NCBI GenBank assembly: GCA_013176395.1 | Contig: JABMLP010000017.1 | Location: 1,328,501 to 1,392,500, forward strand | DNA length: 64,000 bases | Direction: 5' to 3' | Source: Venturia oleaginea | Taxonomy: Eukaryota; Ascomycota; Dothideomycetes; Venturiales; Venturiaceae | Shown: positions 23,127 to 34,023 of the stretch, one piece after another | Layout: every line of letters starts with the position of its first letter | Position numbering within the stretch: the first letter of the stretch is position 1 | The notes under the pieces: model-generated | Told to the model about the DNA's origin: nothing | Database searches by the model: none | The model's input: only the letters and a program-made list of their open reading frames with translations | Made by a program: the position numbers and the translations under genes

Positions 23127-25028
23127 ATGAGAGACGATGATCATGGCAGACCAGAGGCAACCATGGCAGAGAACGGCGACAGCAGAGATGAAGCTGATAG
23201 ACCAGACATGCAAGAGACACTTCGACATCGGCTGATGGGACCTTCGCTCACCAAGGCTGGTCAAGATACAGTAGATCAGTCTAAGGTACGATAATACATG
23301 GCACTCGAATCGTCAGGATAATCATCGCAACAGGTCTCAGAAATCATCTACAACGCCTCCAAGGGCTCCAAATTCTTTGACAACGAACAAGTGAAAGACC
23401 GCCAACTCACTGAGAAAATCTCTCGAATCCTTGCCCACAAAGCTCAGCTCCTCAAAACAGACACCTCTCACCATCTTCGAAAGGCAGACGAATACATAGC
23501 ACAGCTCGAATTCAGTCGAGACCTCTCACAAACTATCGTACACGTCGATTGCGATGCCTACTATGCTGCCGTGGAAGAGTTGGACAGACCGGAACTCAAA
23601 GACGTACCATTCGCTGTGGGAAAGGGAGTGCTTACAACATGCAATTATCATGCTCGAAAATTTGGCTGTCGTTCTGGCATGGCTGGTTTTGTGGCTATGA
23701 AGCTATGTCCACAGCTCATCTGCATCCCTCTCAACTTTTCAAAATACGTCGCCAAAGCCGACGAGGTTAGAGCAGTGCTGGCACAATACGACCCTCGTTA
23801 TGAGAGTGCGAGTGTGGACGAGGCATATCTCAACATCACCAATTATTGTCAAGAGCATGAACAGGACCCAGAAGAAGTGGCACAACAAATGCGCGCCGAG
23901 GTGCTTGAGAAATGCAAGATCACAATATCGGCAGGAATAGCCTCGAATGCAAAGCTGGCCAAGATTGGAAGCAACCAGAATAAACCAAATGGACAATTCA
24001 GATTGCCACCAGATCGAACAAGCATCTTGGCATTCATGCGAGATTTGCCTTGCAGAAAAGTGAATGGCGTAGGCAGAGTCTTCGAAAGAGAATTGGAGGC
24101 TATCGGCATCAAAACTTGTGGAGATATCTATCCCCAGCGAGCACTTTTGACGAAGCTATTCGGAGAAAAGGCATTTCAATTCTTGATACAATGTTACCTT
24201 GGTCTTGGAAGAACCAGCGTGGCACCAGCAGGCGAATCGGAGAGGAAAAGCGCAGGCACTGAGCGAACCTTTCACGAGATTTCTGGAAAAGCCGAGTTCA
24301 GAGATAAACTACGGCATATCGCTGACGAACTGGAACAGGATCTCAAGCGGACAGAGTTCAAGGGCAGAACACTTGTTCTCAAAGTCAAACTCCACACATA
24401 TGAAGTCCTTACACGCCAAACCGTCACGCCCTTCGCTGTCCACAAAGCAGATGATTTGTACAGATTCGGTCTCCAAATGCTCACAAAACTCGAGAAAGAG
24501 ATACCAGTTATGAAATTGAGACTTATGGGTCTCCGCTGCACGAATCTTATCAGCACGGCAAAGGGTAATGTTGATTTCTTTGGCTCGCAGCGACAGAAGA
24601 GCACTGAGAAGCTGGTGGTAATGACAGACAAGGACGGGTGGGAGGTTTGGCCGGAAGAAGAATTCGAGGATGCGGCGAAGCGCGAACGCGAAGAAGATAT
24701 GGCTGAGGCGGAACGATTGAGTCAACAGGAACTGCAGGATGATTCACCGACAGTACAGACCCCCACACCAAAAGAGGAATTCTGGGATTGTCCCATTTGT
24801 CAACGACCACAGCCTGCCGACGAACGACTTCTCAATGAACATATCGATGCATGCCTTTCAAGAGAAACGATCAAGGAGGTTGTGAAGGAACACACGCCTG
24901 CTGTGAAAACCACCCCGAATATACAGAAGAACCAAATGACGATACAGCAGGGGAAGAAAAGGGGAAGACCCAAGGAGAGTGAGAAGAAGGTCTTCAAGAA
25001 CGTGAAGAAGAAACCGTTCTTCTCGTGA
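23127..25028 (+). CDS. DNA polymerase kappa (DinB-like, Y family) with C-terminal zinc finger
   Basis: Exon 1 23127-23285, intron 23286-23333 (GTACGA...CAACAG), exon 2 23334-25028, giving 617 residues; a second in-frame ATG at 23163 would give 605. Exon 1 supplies the kappa-specific N-clasp (LMGPSLTKAGQD...) and exon 2 continues IIYNASKGSKFFDNE, a recognised pol kappa signature. The palm carries IVHVDCDAYYAAVE and SVDEAYL (catalytic Asp and Asp-Glu at about 125 and 215-216). The GIASNAKLAKIGS, helix-hairpin-helix and little-finger regions follow. Near residue 539 is a UBZ4-like zinc finger CPIC...HIDAC, then a basic tail (KKRGRPK). It performs translesion synthesis past bulky minor-groove lesions in the nucleus, and the zinc finger should bind ubiquitinated PCNA. 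Confidence 0.93.
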
Positions 25029-25227
25029 GAGTGAGAGTGAGAGATGGCAGATGATGAGATATGAGATACGACCAATCAAACAGATTCAAGAGGGATCCGA
25101 AGAAACGCAACTCGGTGCGAATAGAACTCACAGCTTTGGCCTTTGTGCAAGACTCTTCCTTTGCGGAGTTTGTGTAGCCGGGTCATACGGTAGAACCTGA
25201 CCCTCCCTGTCGGCGGCGCTACGGCCC

Positions 25228-25260
25228 CATCTTTTCTTAGCTAATCGCTAAGAAAAGATG
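25228..25260. repeat. Perfect 14-bp hairpin near the end of the pogo element
   Basis: CATCTTTTCTTAGC (25228-25241), loop TAATC, then GCTAAGAAAAGATG (25247-25260). The stem is perfect over 14 bp and flanked by GC-rich DNA. It lies about 50 bp inside the transposon, beyond the TIR. It may be a tiny palindromic insertion or a subterminal structure of the element. Confidence 0.8.
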
Positions 25261-25547
25261 ACAACTCCGCGCCGTTGCTCCAGGCAGGGTCCGCCACCTC
25301 AACGCGAAGGGTCGGCTCAATGTAAAGATTTCAGATATCTCAACTTCATCAATTAATTACAGCACCACCACCATAGCTCCTAATTAACCCAAGATTTATT
25401 AAGATTAAGAAGAGAATATTAAAGATGCTTTAGCAGAGTTATCTCGAGATTCTACCCTTACCGTCGCGTTAATTACCCTTCTCTACTCTTCCTTATTAGC
25501 TATGGCTGCAGCCTTCTTAAGACGAGATAAGTGATATAACGTAGAAT

Positions 25548-25817
25548 TTTCACGGCTAATAGTAACTAATGAAAGGCGTGAGCAGCAGTCAGGTATGGAC
25601 TAAATGTGATAGTGAACTACAGGTAGCTATGTAAATGGGGGCTGGGGGCAAGGCCTACTTATAGGTCTTGCTGTGGCCCGTGTACTGTAACGCCTTGTTA
25701 GGTGCTTGGACACTGGTTGTTCCAGTAGCCTAGCAAGCCGTCACATGGCTCGTGTACTGTGGCGCCTTGTTAGGTGCTTGAACACTGGTTGTTCTAGTAG
25801 CCTAGCAAGCCGTCACA
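25548..25817 (-). mobile_element. Probable solo LTR inside the second-family pogo element
   Basis: 270 bp flanked by AGAAT on both sides (25543-25547 and 25818-25822). On the minus strand it starts TGTGACGG and ends CCGTGAAA, close to the TGTCACGG...CCGTGACA ends common in fungal gypsy LTRs. A TATAAGTAGG box is present on that strand. Removing it rejoins the pogo reading YNVE-SGLV. No internal retroelement remains. Confidence 0.65.
25674..25817. repeat. 72-bp tandem duplication in the solo LTR
   Basis: Two units, 25674-25745 and 25746-25817, both running from TGGCCCG/TGGCTCG to GCCGTCACA, differ at about six positions, mostly C/T or G/A. The second unit ends exactly at the LTR boundary. Confidence 0.85.
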
Positions 25818-27941
25818 AGAATCTGGTCTAGTAATATAGTCTTTCTTTTTAACTCATATATCACGAACCTTAGCTATAATTTTAAGCTTATTTAAGACCG
25901 GATTCGACGTAAAAACGGAACACCCTCAAAACTAGGCCACAAAAGCGGTAACGAGCGACTATCTCCAGCCCAAGGGAGCCTCCTAGTTCAGTATATTGAG
26001 AGTATGGATATGCTAGGGCTTGGGGCAACGCTGAAATCAATTGCAACAACTGCTGTTCACATCCTACAGCTCATAGATCCCGACGCGAAGTCTCTTGGTG
26101 ACAAATGGGCCAAACGATGGCGCTCACGGCAGCCCAACCTATGGTTACAAAAGCAGAAGACTCTTGACATAAGTCGTAAACTCTCTCACCATCCTACGGT
26201 CATCAAGAACTGGCTCAAATCGCTCAATTCAACCCTCAGACAATATGGCATACAACCAGCGGACATCTGGAACTTTGACGAGACGGGATTCCGCGTAGGA
26301 ATGGGAGGAACACAATGGATAGTCACCTATGCGCCTCGTTCTATCAAGTACCTGGCCGTAGGTGAAGAAAGAGAGTCTCTGACTTGTGTGGAAGCGATTA
26401 GTGCAGTTGGCAATGTCATTCCACCAATGCTGATTGTACTGGGCAAGAGGCTATTGGCCAAGTGGTTTGAGGACACGGAGGGTAATCCTAGTATACCAAA
26501 TGGCTATCTTGTGTCTATTTCAGACACTGGCATTATCATTTCAGCCCTTGCGATCGACTATGCAAAGCACTTTGCGAAATGGTCTGCCAAAACCCAGGTT
26601 GGCAAGTGGAGATTACTTATTCTCGACGGCCACGAGAGTCACCTCACCTTCCCATTTGTATCCTATCTCTGGGATAACCTCATTATTCCATTCAGGCTTC
26701 CTGCGCATAGTTCACACTTCCTACAGCCATGCGATTGTGGCCCTTTCCAGCCATACAAAACCAACTATAGGCAGTGGGTGAACGACGTTACCCGGCTCGG
26801 GTTTGACAACCTCGACAAGATAGACTTCATCTTCGCTATTCACGAGATTCGGAGCAAGACCTTTACGCCTCACAATTGCAGGAAGGGCTTCAAAGATACC
26901 TGAATCTGGCCATTCAAGCCTGAGCCAGTTATTAACTGGGTTACCGAACAGCAAGTTCAAAACCCTCTACAAGATCGCGACATCTACCTCGACCTTGAGG
27001 CCCGTAATGAGCCTCTACCGGCAGAGCCATTTACACCAAAAAGAGTTTCTGCAGTAGCTGTAGACCTATATTACGACGTCGTCTCCCCCCTCCCTCTCGA
27101 TGCGTCACCCTCACTCAAGCGACGGCTGGGTAACTTCATAAAATCATCATTACACACTGCAAAGAAGGCTCGGATTACAGAGGCACAGTTATTCACTTCA
27201 ACGGCGGCGCAGCAGGCTAGGGAGAAGCAACAGCAGCCTACAAAGAAGACTACAGGCAAGATGGGTACTCTAAATGTCCAAGTTCCTAGTTAAATCGCTG
27301 AGGACAAAGAGAATGACGGCAGCTACTGCAGCAGTAAATTGGACGCTCGAGCCAAGCAGGGCTAGGTTCTACCGTGTGGCCCGGCTAGTGCTTTTTGCAG
27401 GGTCGTTAAACCCTGTTCTCTCTTCTCTTTTCTCTTTTTCAGACCACCCTTGGTGCGGTCGCGCACTTTGGGCGTTGTGGTGAGAGACGGGAGACTATGG
27501 ATACGATGGAATGAAAGTGGAGAAACGTGTTTGTTTTGTTCAAGAATGGGGAAGAAGATGGAGGAGGAGAAACGCGTCGACTTTGTTCGAGGATGAAGAA
27601 GGAGGTGGAGGTGGAGTATAACGTATTCGATCACCCAACCCGTCAGATCACCCAACCGGTCCAAATTTCTTGGCACGACCATATTATATTACGACTCTTC
27701 AATTTCATCGCTATTAACAATAGATTCTAAGTCCGTCGTGCTGCTATCTGATTCAGAAGATATCTCGATATTCATTTTACAAGTTCGCGCATTATGCCCA
27801 GTTGCGCCGCAGTTCCCACAGCGCCGTTGAGTTGGTCGGGCTGTTTCTTGATCACCACTACCACGAGCCTTCTTCGATCCCTGAGGCGCTACAGACGCCT
27901 CTGCAGCTACCTGCGCTGCTGCAGTCCCATACTCTATGGTA

Positions 27942-29221
27942 CAAGTGCTGTGCATGAACGGGCTGACACCCCCCTGTCAATTTTGTCTCAGTCATGAAGC
28001 TAGCAAAATGAAGCATACTTTGTATACATTACCATTTAGTGTGGCCGCCATTAGCTGCGATAACGGCTTGTACGCGCTCAGGCATCTCTTCTATATACTT
28101 AATAAAGTCATCTAGCTCAAGTTTAGCCCATTCTTCCTCAAGATACTGTCGTACATCTGCTTCCGAGTACGGAAAGCGCCTCCCAATTCTATATTTTAAC
28201 AGCCGCCAGACATTCTCAATTGGGTTGAGATCTGGTGAGTTAGCTGGCCAAGTCATCCTATTAAGGTTGTACTGAGAGTGTACTGCCTGAGTAAGCCTAG
28301 CCGTATGTACGGACGCGTTATCTTCCATCAAGATTGCTCGAAAGTAGCCTCCTATATGCTTCATCTCGTGAATATGACTATATACCCCTGGCAGAATATG
28401 CTCAGAGTATATAGCAGCAGTAACCTTGCCCCAAGCCTTCTCACAAACTACAAGAGGTCCCTTTGTTGTCCAAGAAATACAGCCATAAGCCATCCAAGAA
28501 GAATAACCTCGAAACTTTGGTAATAAGCAAGAAGGTTCATACTTCTCCTCAGGCCTCCTTGTTACGTATATGACGCCAAAGCTTCCTGTTGTAAAAGATG
28601 CCTCGTCTGTCCAGAGGACACGTTTCCACTGCTCAAAGTCCCAATGTTGGTGATGTATTGCCCATTGTAGTCTTGCCGCTCGGTGCGCCTCCGTAAGAAG
28701 AGGCTTCTCGACGGCGATACGGCGAATGAATCTCTCGCATTTAAAGGCTTGAAAAAGGGTTCTCCGGCAGGCTTGAATACCCTCAATCGAGGCAATCTGC
28801 TCAAGCGGCATTCGTCGGTGTAGAGCATCCTGGGTAGCTCGGTTGATTAGACGGTGGCGGCGGTGGATTGTAAGCATAAATGGCCTGCCAGGTGGCTTAC
28901 GAGGAGTATAATAGCCTTCTTGAATACAAAGAATAACCGTAGATCGAGCAAGGCGAAGCTTTCGAGCGATTTGGGTCTTATTCCATTCTGCAAGGTGGTA
29001 TAAGGTGAGGATCTGAGTACGCTCGCGCTCAGAGAGACAATGGCCTTTGGGCCGCTCAGGATCACGAAATGATTGACGGTTCTTATGCTTGCCAGGCATC
29101 TGAAGCTGTATAATGAAGAATATGAGGTGATAGTAAAGGTAGAGTCTGCTTTATTTTGCTAGCTTCATGACTGAGACAAAATTGACCGGGGGGGTGTCAG
29201 CCCGTTCATGCACAGCACTTG
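27942..29221 (-). mobile_element. Tc1/mariner-type transposon B, apparently intact
   Basis: Long inverted repeats of about 72 bp begin CAAGTGCTGTGCATGAACGG at 27942 and end as the complement at 29221. TA flanks on the left (27940-27941). On the right the TA is displaced to 33393-33394, because a LINE inserted at the very tip of the element. Length 1280 bp. The transposase is full length, so only the disrupted right end may impair mobility. Confidence 0.9.
28029..29099 (-). CDS. Tc1-like DD34E transposase, full length
   Basis: A 356-residue open frame on the minus strand (MPGKHKNRQS... to ANGGHTKW) without stops. The N-terminal HTH regions (SERERTQILTLYHL...) are followed by the AT-hook-like GRPF. 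Catalytic motifs are WTDEASFTTG, LMEDNASVHT and NSPDLNPIENVW, with 34 residues between the last Asp and Glu. Length and motif spacing match active Tc1 transposases. It shares little sequence with the Tc1 copy at 12.3-13.4 kb, so it is a different lineage. All catalytic residues are present, but activity cannot be judged by eye. Confidence 0.9.
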   Translation of the reverse strand: MPGKHKNRQSFRDPERPKGHCLSERERTQILTLYHLAEWNKTQIARKLRLARSTVILCIQEGYYTPRKPPGRPFMLTIHRRHRLINRATQDALHRRMPLEQIASIEGIQACRRTLFQAFKCERFIRRIAVEKPLLTEAHRAARLQWAIHHQHWDFEQWKRVLWTDEASFTTGSFGVIYVTRRPEEKYEPSCLLPKFRGYSSWMAYGCISWTTKGPLVVCEKAWGKVTAAIYSEHILPGVYSHIHEMKHIGGYFRAILMEDNASVHTARLTQAVHSQYNLNRMTWPANSPDLNPIENVWRLLKYRIGRRFPYSEADVRQYLEEEWAKLELDDFIKYIEEMPERVQAVIAANGGHTKW

Positions 29222-32200
29222 TTCTACTTAACGACGAATCTATCAGAGATTTCGACGCGCTGCTAATACAAGAACCACACTGCTTCAAGACACAGACAGG
29301 ACAGGTAATGGCGGCACCAGCAACAAACAACAAATTTATTCAGATTTTCCCAACGTGCTCTAGAGACGACACATGGCCTATCCGATCGATGATCTGGGCC
29401 CGGAAAACGCTCGACTACAAACAGATCCCGATTGCGTCTCCCGACATCACGGCAATCCTTATCAAAACTCAAGGCAAAGTCATCTTTACAGCTTCAGTGT
29501 ACGTGCCAGCAGGAGAAGCACACCGAGAGCGGGACAAGACCGCAGTGACAGAACGGCTTCAGTTACTAGAAGATGCAATCAAAGATACAGCTCAAGAGCT
29601 TGGACACGAGCCAGAACTTCTCATCACCGGAGATTTCAACCGACACGACCAGCTCTGGGGAGGCGAGCAAGTAGCAGAAACAAGGCGACAGGATGAAGCA
29701 GACGCCATCGTTGAGTATATGACGGTATATCAACTCTCTAATCTTGTCCCCAGGGGAGAGGCCACATTCTACGGAACGCAAGTAAGCAGTACCATCGACC
29801 TCTTCCTCACTTCACCGGCTCTCACCGACAGCTTGGTACGGTGTGGATTCCACGTCAACGAACACGGATCGGACCACCGGCCCATCAGTGCGACATTAGC
29901 TATCACGTGCGTGGAGGAGACCACAACACCCAGACGACTTTACAAAAATGCAGATTGGGAGCGCATCCGCCAGGAGGTAGAACACGCAAAGCAGCGGCAA
30001 GCAGTTGCCCCACCGGAAGAGAATGCAGACGAAAACGTGGACGATATGCTGCAACGATTGATGGAAGTGGTAGTCCCTGTTATCGAGCAATACGTTCCTC
30101 TTGCAAAACCGTCGCCGTACCAAAAACCATGGTGGACACCATATCTGACCAACCTTCGCAAGGAATACACACACGTCAGAAGACAGCGATGCAGAGAAGT
30201 TAAGGCGAGCCGGTGGACGACCGAAACGAACGCTCTCACACACCAAACACTGCAGCGGCTCCGAACGGAAGCCAGAGAAGCTCAAAGCACGTACCAGCGA
30301 GCAATCCGATCGGAAAGAAACACTCACTGGAAGGAATTTCTAGACGACGCTGAAAATGTATGGAAGGCCGCTAAGTATCTTGACCCAGAGAGTACCTCCT
30401 CTTTTGCAAAGATTACAGAACTAGCGAGGCCAAACTCTGACGACACGACCGAAAGTAAAGAAGAGATTGGATCTATTCTGCTGCAAGCCTTCTTTCCCCC
30501 GGCGGCTGAGGTGATCGAGCCAGATCCAGCAGTAGAGCAGCGAGCAACAAAACTCCCATCACCAGCACTAACAAAATACGAAATCGAAGAAGCGATCATG
30601 GGCATGAAAGCACACAAAGCACCAGGCCTAGACGGTCTACCCGCGGTTGTATGGAGACAGCTCTGGCCAGTCCTCCAAGACGAGATAACGAGATTGTTTC
30701 AAGCGTCTATGACACAAGGCATCCTCCCAGCGCAGTGGAAATGCGCGCGAATCCTACCACTTCGAAAGCCAGCAAAAGACGACTATACACAGCCAAACGC
30801 GTATCGACCAATCTCGTTGCTAGCAACCCTAGGGAAAGCACTGGAGGCTGTGGTCGCTACCCGCATCTCCTACCTAGCTGAAGAACACGGCCTCCTACCA
30901 GAGAATCATTTTCGAGCTCGGAAGCAACGTAGCACAGAACAGGCACTGCTGCTCCTCACCGACCGCATCAAACAGGCGCGAAGAAGGTGCCGAGTCCTTA
31001 GCCTGCTTAGTTTTGACGTCAAAGGAGCGTACAACGGGGTCAACAAAGAAGTACTCTTGGCCAGATTACAAAGATGACGTATTCCAGAGGAGCTTGTTCG
31101 TTGGATTGAGAACTTCTGCTCAGGCAGGAGAGCAAGCATTACAGTGAACGGGCAGAGCAGCGAGGAAGTAGATTTGCATTCCCCAGGGCTGCCTCAAGGC
31201 TCACCTCTATCCCCAATACTCTACCTCTTCTTCAACGCTGACCTGGTAGAGAGAAAGATCAGCCGGCACCAAGGCGCAATTGCGTACGTGGATGACTACT
31301 CTATTTGGGTCACCGGGCCAAATGCTGAGGAAAATACTCGGGTGCTTCAAGAGACAGTGATACCAAAAGCGGAGCAGTGGGAACGTCGTAGTGGAGCTAC
31401 ATTTGAGCCCAAAAAGACAGCCTTCATCCACTTCACACCAAGCGCGGAAAGACTGTCAACGACGCCAATTCAAATTGGAGGCTGCTCGGTGGTGCCAGGC
31501 TCCTCCGTCAAGCTTCTAGGCATTATTCTCGACCAGAAATTGAAGTTCCACCTACAGGCTGCCAGAGCAGCTACAAAGGGACACGATGCGGCGATCCGGC
31601 TGAAGAGACTGAGTGGTCTTCGTACGAAGCAGGCACGGCAGCTGTTTGAAGCGACAGTGGCGTCAGTTGTCGACTACGCATCATCAGTCTGGGCAACAGC
31701 GTTGAACGCCAAAGATACACGCTTGCTTGAACGACACCAAAGATGGGGGGCACAAGCCATTGTTGGATGTTTCCGAACTACAGCGCTAGATATTGCGCAG
31801 TCGGAGGCATCGATCGGGACCTTCCAGTAACGACAGACAGGGAAATGGATAGGCTTGTGGGTTAAGCTAAACACACTACCTAAGCGCCACCCATTGAGAT
31901 CCAGTATAAAAGCAGTACATCAATCATTCAAGCTTCGCTCGTCACTTGGCCTGTTGGCAGACAGGTTTGCAGGAATTAATATGTCCCAGATTGAGACAGT
32001 CACACCATTTGCAAAAGCACCGTGGATCCAGGGGCCCAGCATGATTATCGAAGAACGCGACGAAGCTGTAAAACCTACCACAACACAAGACAGAGACGAA
32101 ATCCACTGCTACACCGACGGCTCAGGTAGAAATGGCTTGCTAGGGACAGGTATGGTGTACATTCTACCAGACGAAAACAGGACTATACTCGAGCAGTACG

Positions 32201-33036
32201 CAACAACGGGATTGGCAGCAAACGGCAATGTATACGCGACAGAGCTGAAAGCAATCAGTACTGCTCTGAGCCAGCTGGCAGTATGGACAATGATCCCGGC
32301 AGAAGGAAAACTCACCATCTTCTCGGACAATCAGAGTGCGCTGAAGAGTATCCGCAAGCCGAGACAGCAGTCAGGCCAGCATATCATTAAGGATATCTTG
32401 TCAGCTACGCAGCAATTACATCAAAAGGGTATTGCCGTGGTTCTTCGATGGATCCCGGCACACTTTGGCATCAAGGGCAACGAAGCGGCAGACAAAATGG
32501 CCAAAAGAAGTACCAAAGCAGGGAGCGCAGTCCCGTCAGAGATACGACTACGCTCAGCACTGATTAGGCAAGCAAAAAAGAGCTGTCAGCCAAGCAATAA
32601 ACCACTGCGAGGAAGGAGATTCACCAAATCTATCGATGCTGCTATCCCTGGAAAACACACGCGCACCATCTATAACCAGCTATCCAAAACAGAGGCCCAA
32701 ACCCTAGCTCAATTACGGACGTCACATTGCCGACTGAACAAGTACCTGAACCGAATCGGAGCGGTGGAGTCGCCATTGTGCGAAGAATGCGGAGTCGTGG
32801 AAAGCGTGCAGCATTTCCTACTCGATTGCAAACGATGGAGCGAGCAACGACGGCTCTTAAGAGAAGCGACCGAACCAAGGAGCGACGTCTCCTATTTAGT
32901 AGGAGGCCGCTCAACACTTACAAACAGAAGAGGAGAGATGATTGATGGTCCAAAATGGACGCCAGGTGTAGCAGCGGTGCGAGCGACAATTGCGTTCGTA
33001 GACGCTACAAAACGATTCAGCCGAGAGACGGAATAG
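29222..33036 (+). pseudogene. LINE ORF2: endonuclease, reverse transcriptase and RNase H, two stops
   Basis: A single frame encodes, in order, an apurinic-type endonuclease (LLITGDFNRHDQLWG, EHGSDHRPI), a reverse transcriptase (APGLDGLP, FDVKGAYNGV, GLPQGSPLSP, catalytic YVDDYS) and RNase H (CYTDGSG, FSDNQSALKS, GNEAADKMAK). It ends with a CCHC-like zinc motif (CEECGVVESVQHFLLDC). Two in-frame stops interrupt it: TGA at 31075-31077 and TAA at 31828-31830. Both are one C-to-T change from CGA and CAA. The first residues of the endonuclease are missing through 5' truncation. The frame is otherwise preserved for about 1270 codons, indicating a fairly young copy. Confidence 0.9.
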
Positions 33037-33381
33037 TCTCTAACGAAACCAACTCCGAGCATGTGGACTCACTCATTAAGATAGTACCCATGCAAGCAGC
33101 AATGCTAGATCCGACACCCCCTTTTTACTAACCGCCAATCTCTGATCCTATCAGTCTATTGGTAGACTGTAAGTTGCGCCTTTCGTTTTTGTTGTTGTTT
33201 CTGGAGTTTTGGTCAATTTGAAAACAGAGTATGTTGGAAAGATACGTTATAAAATTTAAGGTTTGGGCTTGGAATGAAGGGAGCGTTGACAGTGGGATAT
33301 AATGTATAATAGAGAGTCGGTAGTGTCCCCCTGGAGCCATACTGGCCCGACGGGTGTATTGAATTCATCCATCCATCCATC
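29222..33381 (+). mobile_element. LINE (Tad/I-like non-LTR retrotransposon), 5'-truncated
   Basis: 4160 bp bounded by an 11-bp duplication CACAGCACTTG (29211-29221 and 33382-33392), which is the terminal sequence of the Tc1 element it entered. The 3' end is a short CATC-repeat tail (about 33365-33381). There is no first ORF, and the endonuclease domain begins internally, so the 5' end is truncated, as is usual for LINE insertions. Long TSD, 3' microsatellite tail and 5' truncation together identify target-primed reverse transcription. Confidence 0.9.
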
Positions 33382-34023
33382 CACAGCACTTGTACATATC
33401 TGCCACCTCACACAGCCGGGGCGCAAATCCTCGCGAATCGAGGTCGAGGATATATCGGACAAGCGTTTGCTCTTCGGTAAGGCTAAGTTTCCGACCGTTT
33501 CGTGGTCTTTCGAGGATAAATGGGACTCTGACGCGATCGGAGAGGGTTTGTTGTTTAACGTTGAAGGCGCTCGCAGCAACCCGTTGGCTTCGGAGTTGGG
33601 CGGTATTCAAAGCTTGGATTGCAAGCTGAATTCTCCCTTCGTGTTGGAGTAGTAACTCATTACGTTGTTGAGACATGGTAGAATAAGAAGAGTAGTTGGG
33701 GTCTTGGCAAATTTTGACCGGTTGGGTGATCTGACGGGTTGGGTGATCGAATATGTTAGTGTTGGCCTAGAAGAATGCCTGTGCTCTTACCCTAGACTTG
33801 GAAGTAACCAGGCGTACTAGAAGTTACTCATGCACAGCTTTTTGATCACGCTTGAGAGACCCCTCACTAAAAGTGGAGATCATTTTCGCCAGCACGATAA
33901 GTTTCGGTAGATCCGAGGTGGAGCCGAGCTCGGACAAATTCTCAGTCGCGTGACACGTCCAAAGTCGCGTCCAACTCCACCGACTAAACATTTCCCGCAC
34001 CAGTTTCTTGCGATACCCTCAGA

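Larger units (their letters stand above)
25440..27293 (+). pseudogene. pogo transposase, second family, decayed N-terminus
   Basis: The clearest part runs from 26004 with SLGDKWAKRWRSRQP (CENP-B-type DNA-binding end) through NFDETGFRVGMG and LLILDGHESHL (first two DDE aspartates), then FLQPCDCGPFQPYK. A TGA at 26901-26903 interrupts the usual TGIWPFNP motif (here DT-stop-IWPFKP). The frame then stays open to 27293. Upstream, recognisable HTH-like residues (NIKDALAELSRDSTLTV) lie among several TAA codons and a frame break, and the solo LTR separates them from the rest. Three or more lesions make it non-functional. Confidence 0.8.
25177..27385 (+). mobile_element. pogo-type DNA transposon of a second family
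   Basis: Imperfect terminal inverted repeats GCCGGGTCATACGGTAGAAC (from 25177) and, on the minus strand, GCCGGGCCACACGGTAGAAC (from 27385), each flanked by TA (25175-25176, 27386-27387). Length 2209 bp including a 270-bp inserted LTR at 25548-25817. The encoded transposase differs clearly from the other pogo copies in the window, so this is a separate lineage. The 5' portion is AT-rich and decayed; the catalytic portion is well preserved. Confidence 0.85.
27621..33756 (-). mobile_element. pogo copy 3: internally deleted element split by nested insertions
   Basis: Inverted ends ACGTATTCGATCACCCAACC (27621) and, on the minus strand, ACATATTCGATCACCCAACC (from 33756), flanked by TA (27619-27620, 33757-33758). 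Left part 27621-27941 encodes only the transposase C-terminus with the zinc knuckle CGNCGATGHNARTC. Right part 33393-33756 encodes only the N-terminus (MSQQRNELLL... to CEVADM). The catalytic middle is absent, so this was a roughly 0.68-kb deletion derivative when the Tc1 element landed in it. The parts join at GTAC once the insert is removed. Confidence 0.85.

Noticed and set aside
25228..25260. Rho-independent-type terminator
   Set aside because: Bacterial terminator logic does not apply in a fungal nuclear genome, and the hairpin sits inside a transposon end without a T-tract.
29222..31077. A stand-alone host endonuclease/reverse-transcriptase gene
   Set aside because: The frame continues past two stops into RNase H, and the segment is bounded by an 11-bp TSD and a CATC tail, so it is a LINE copy.
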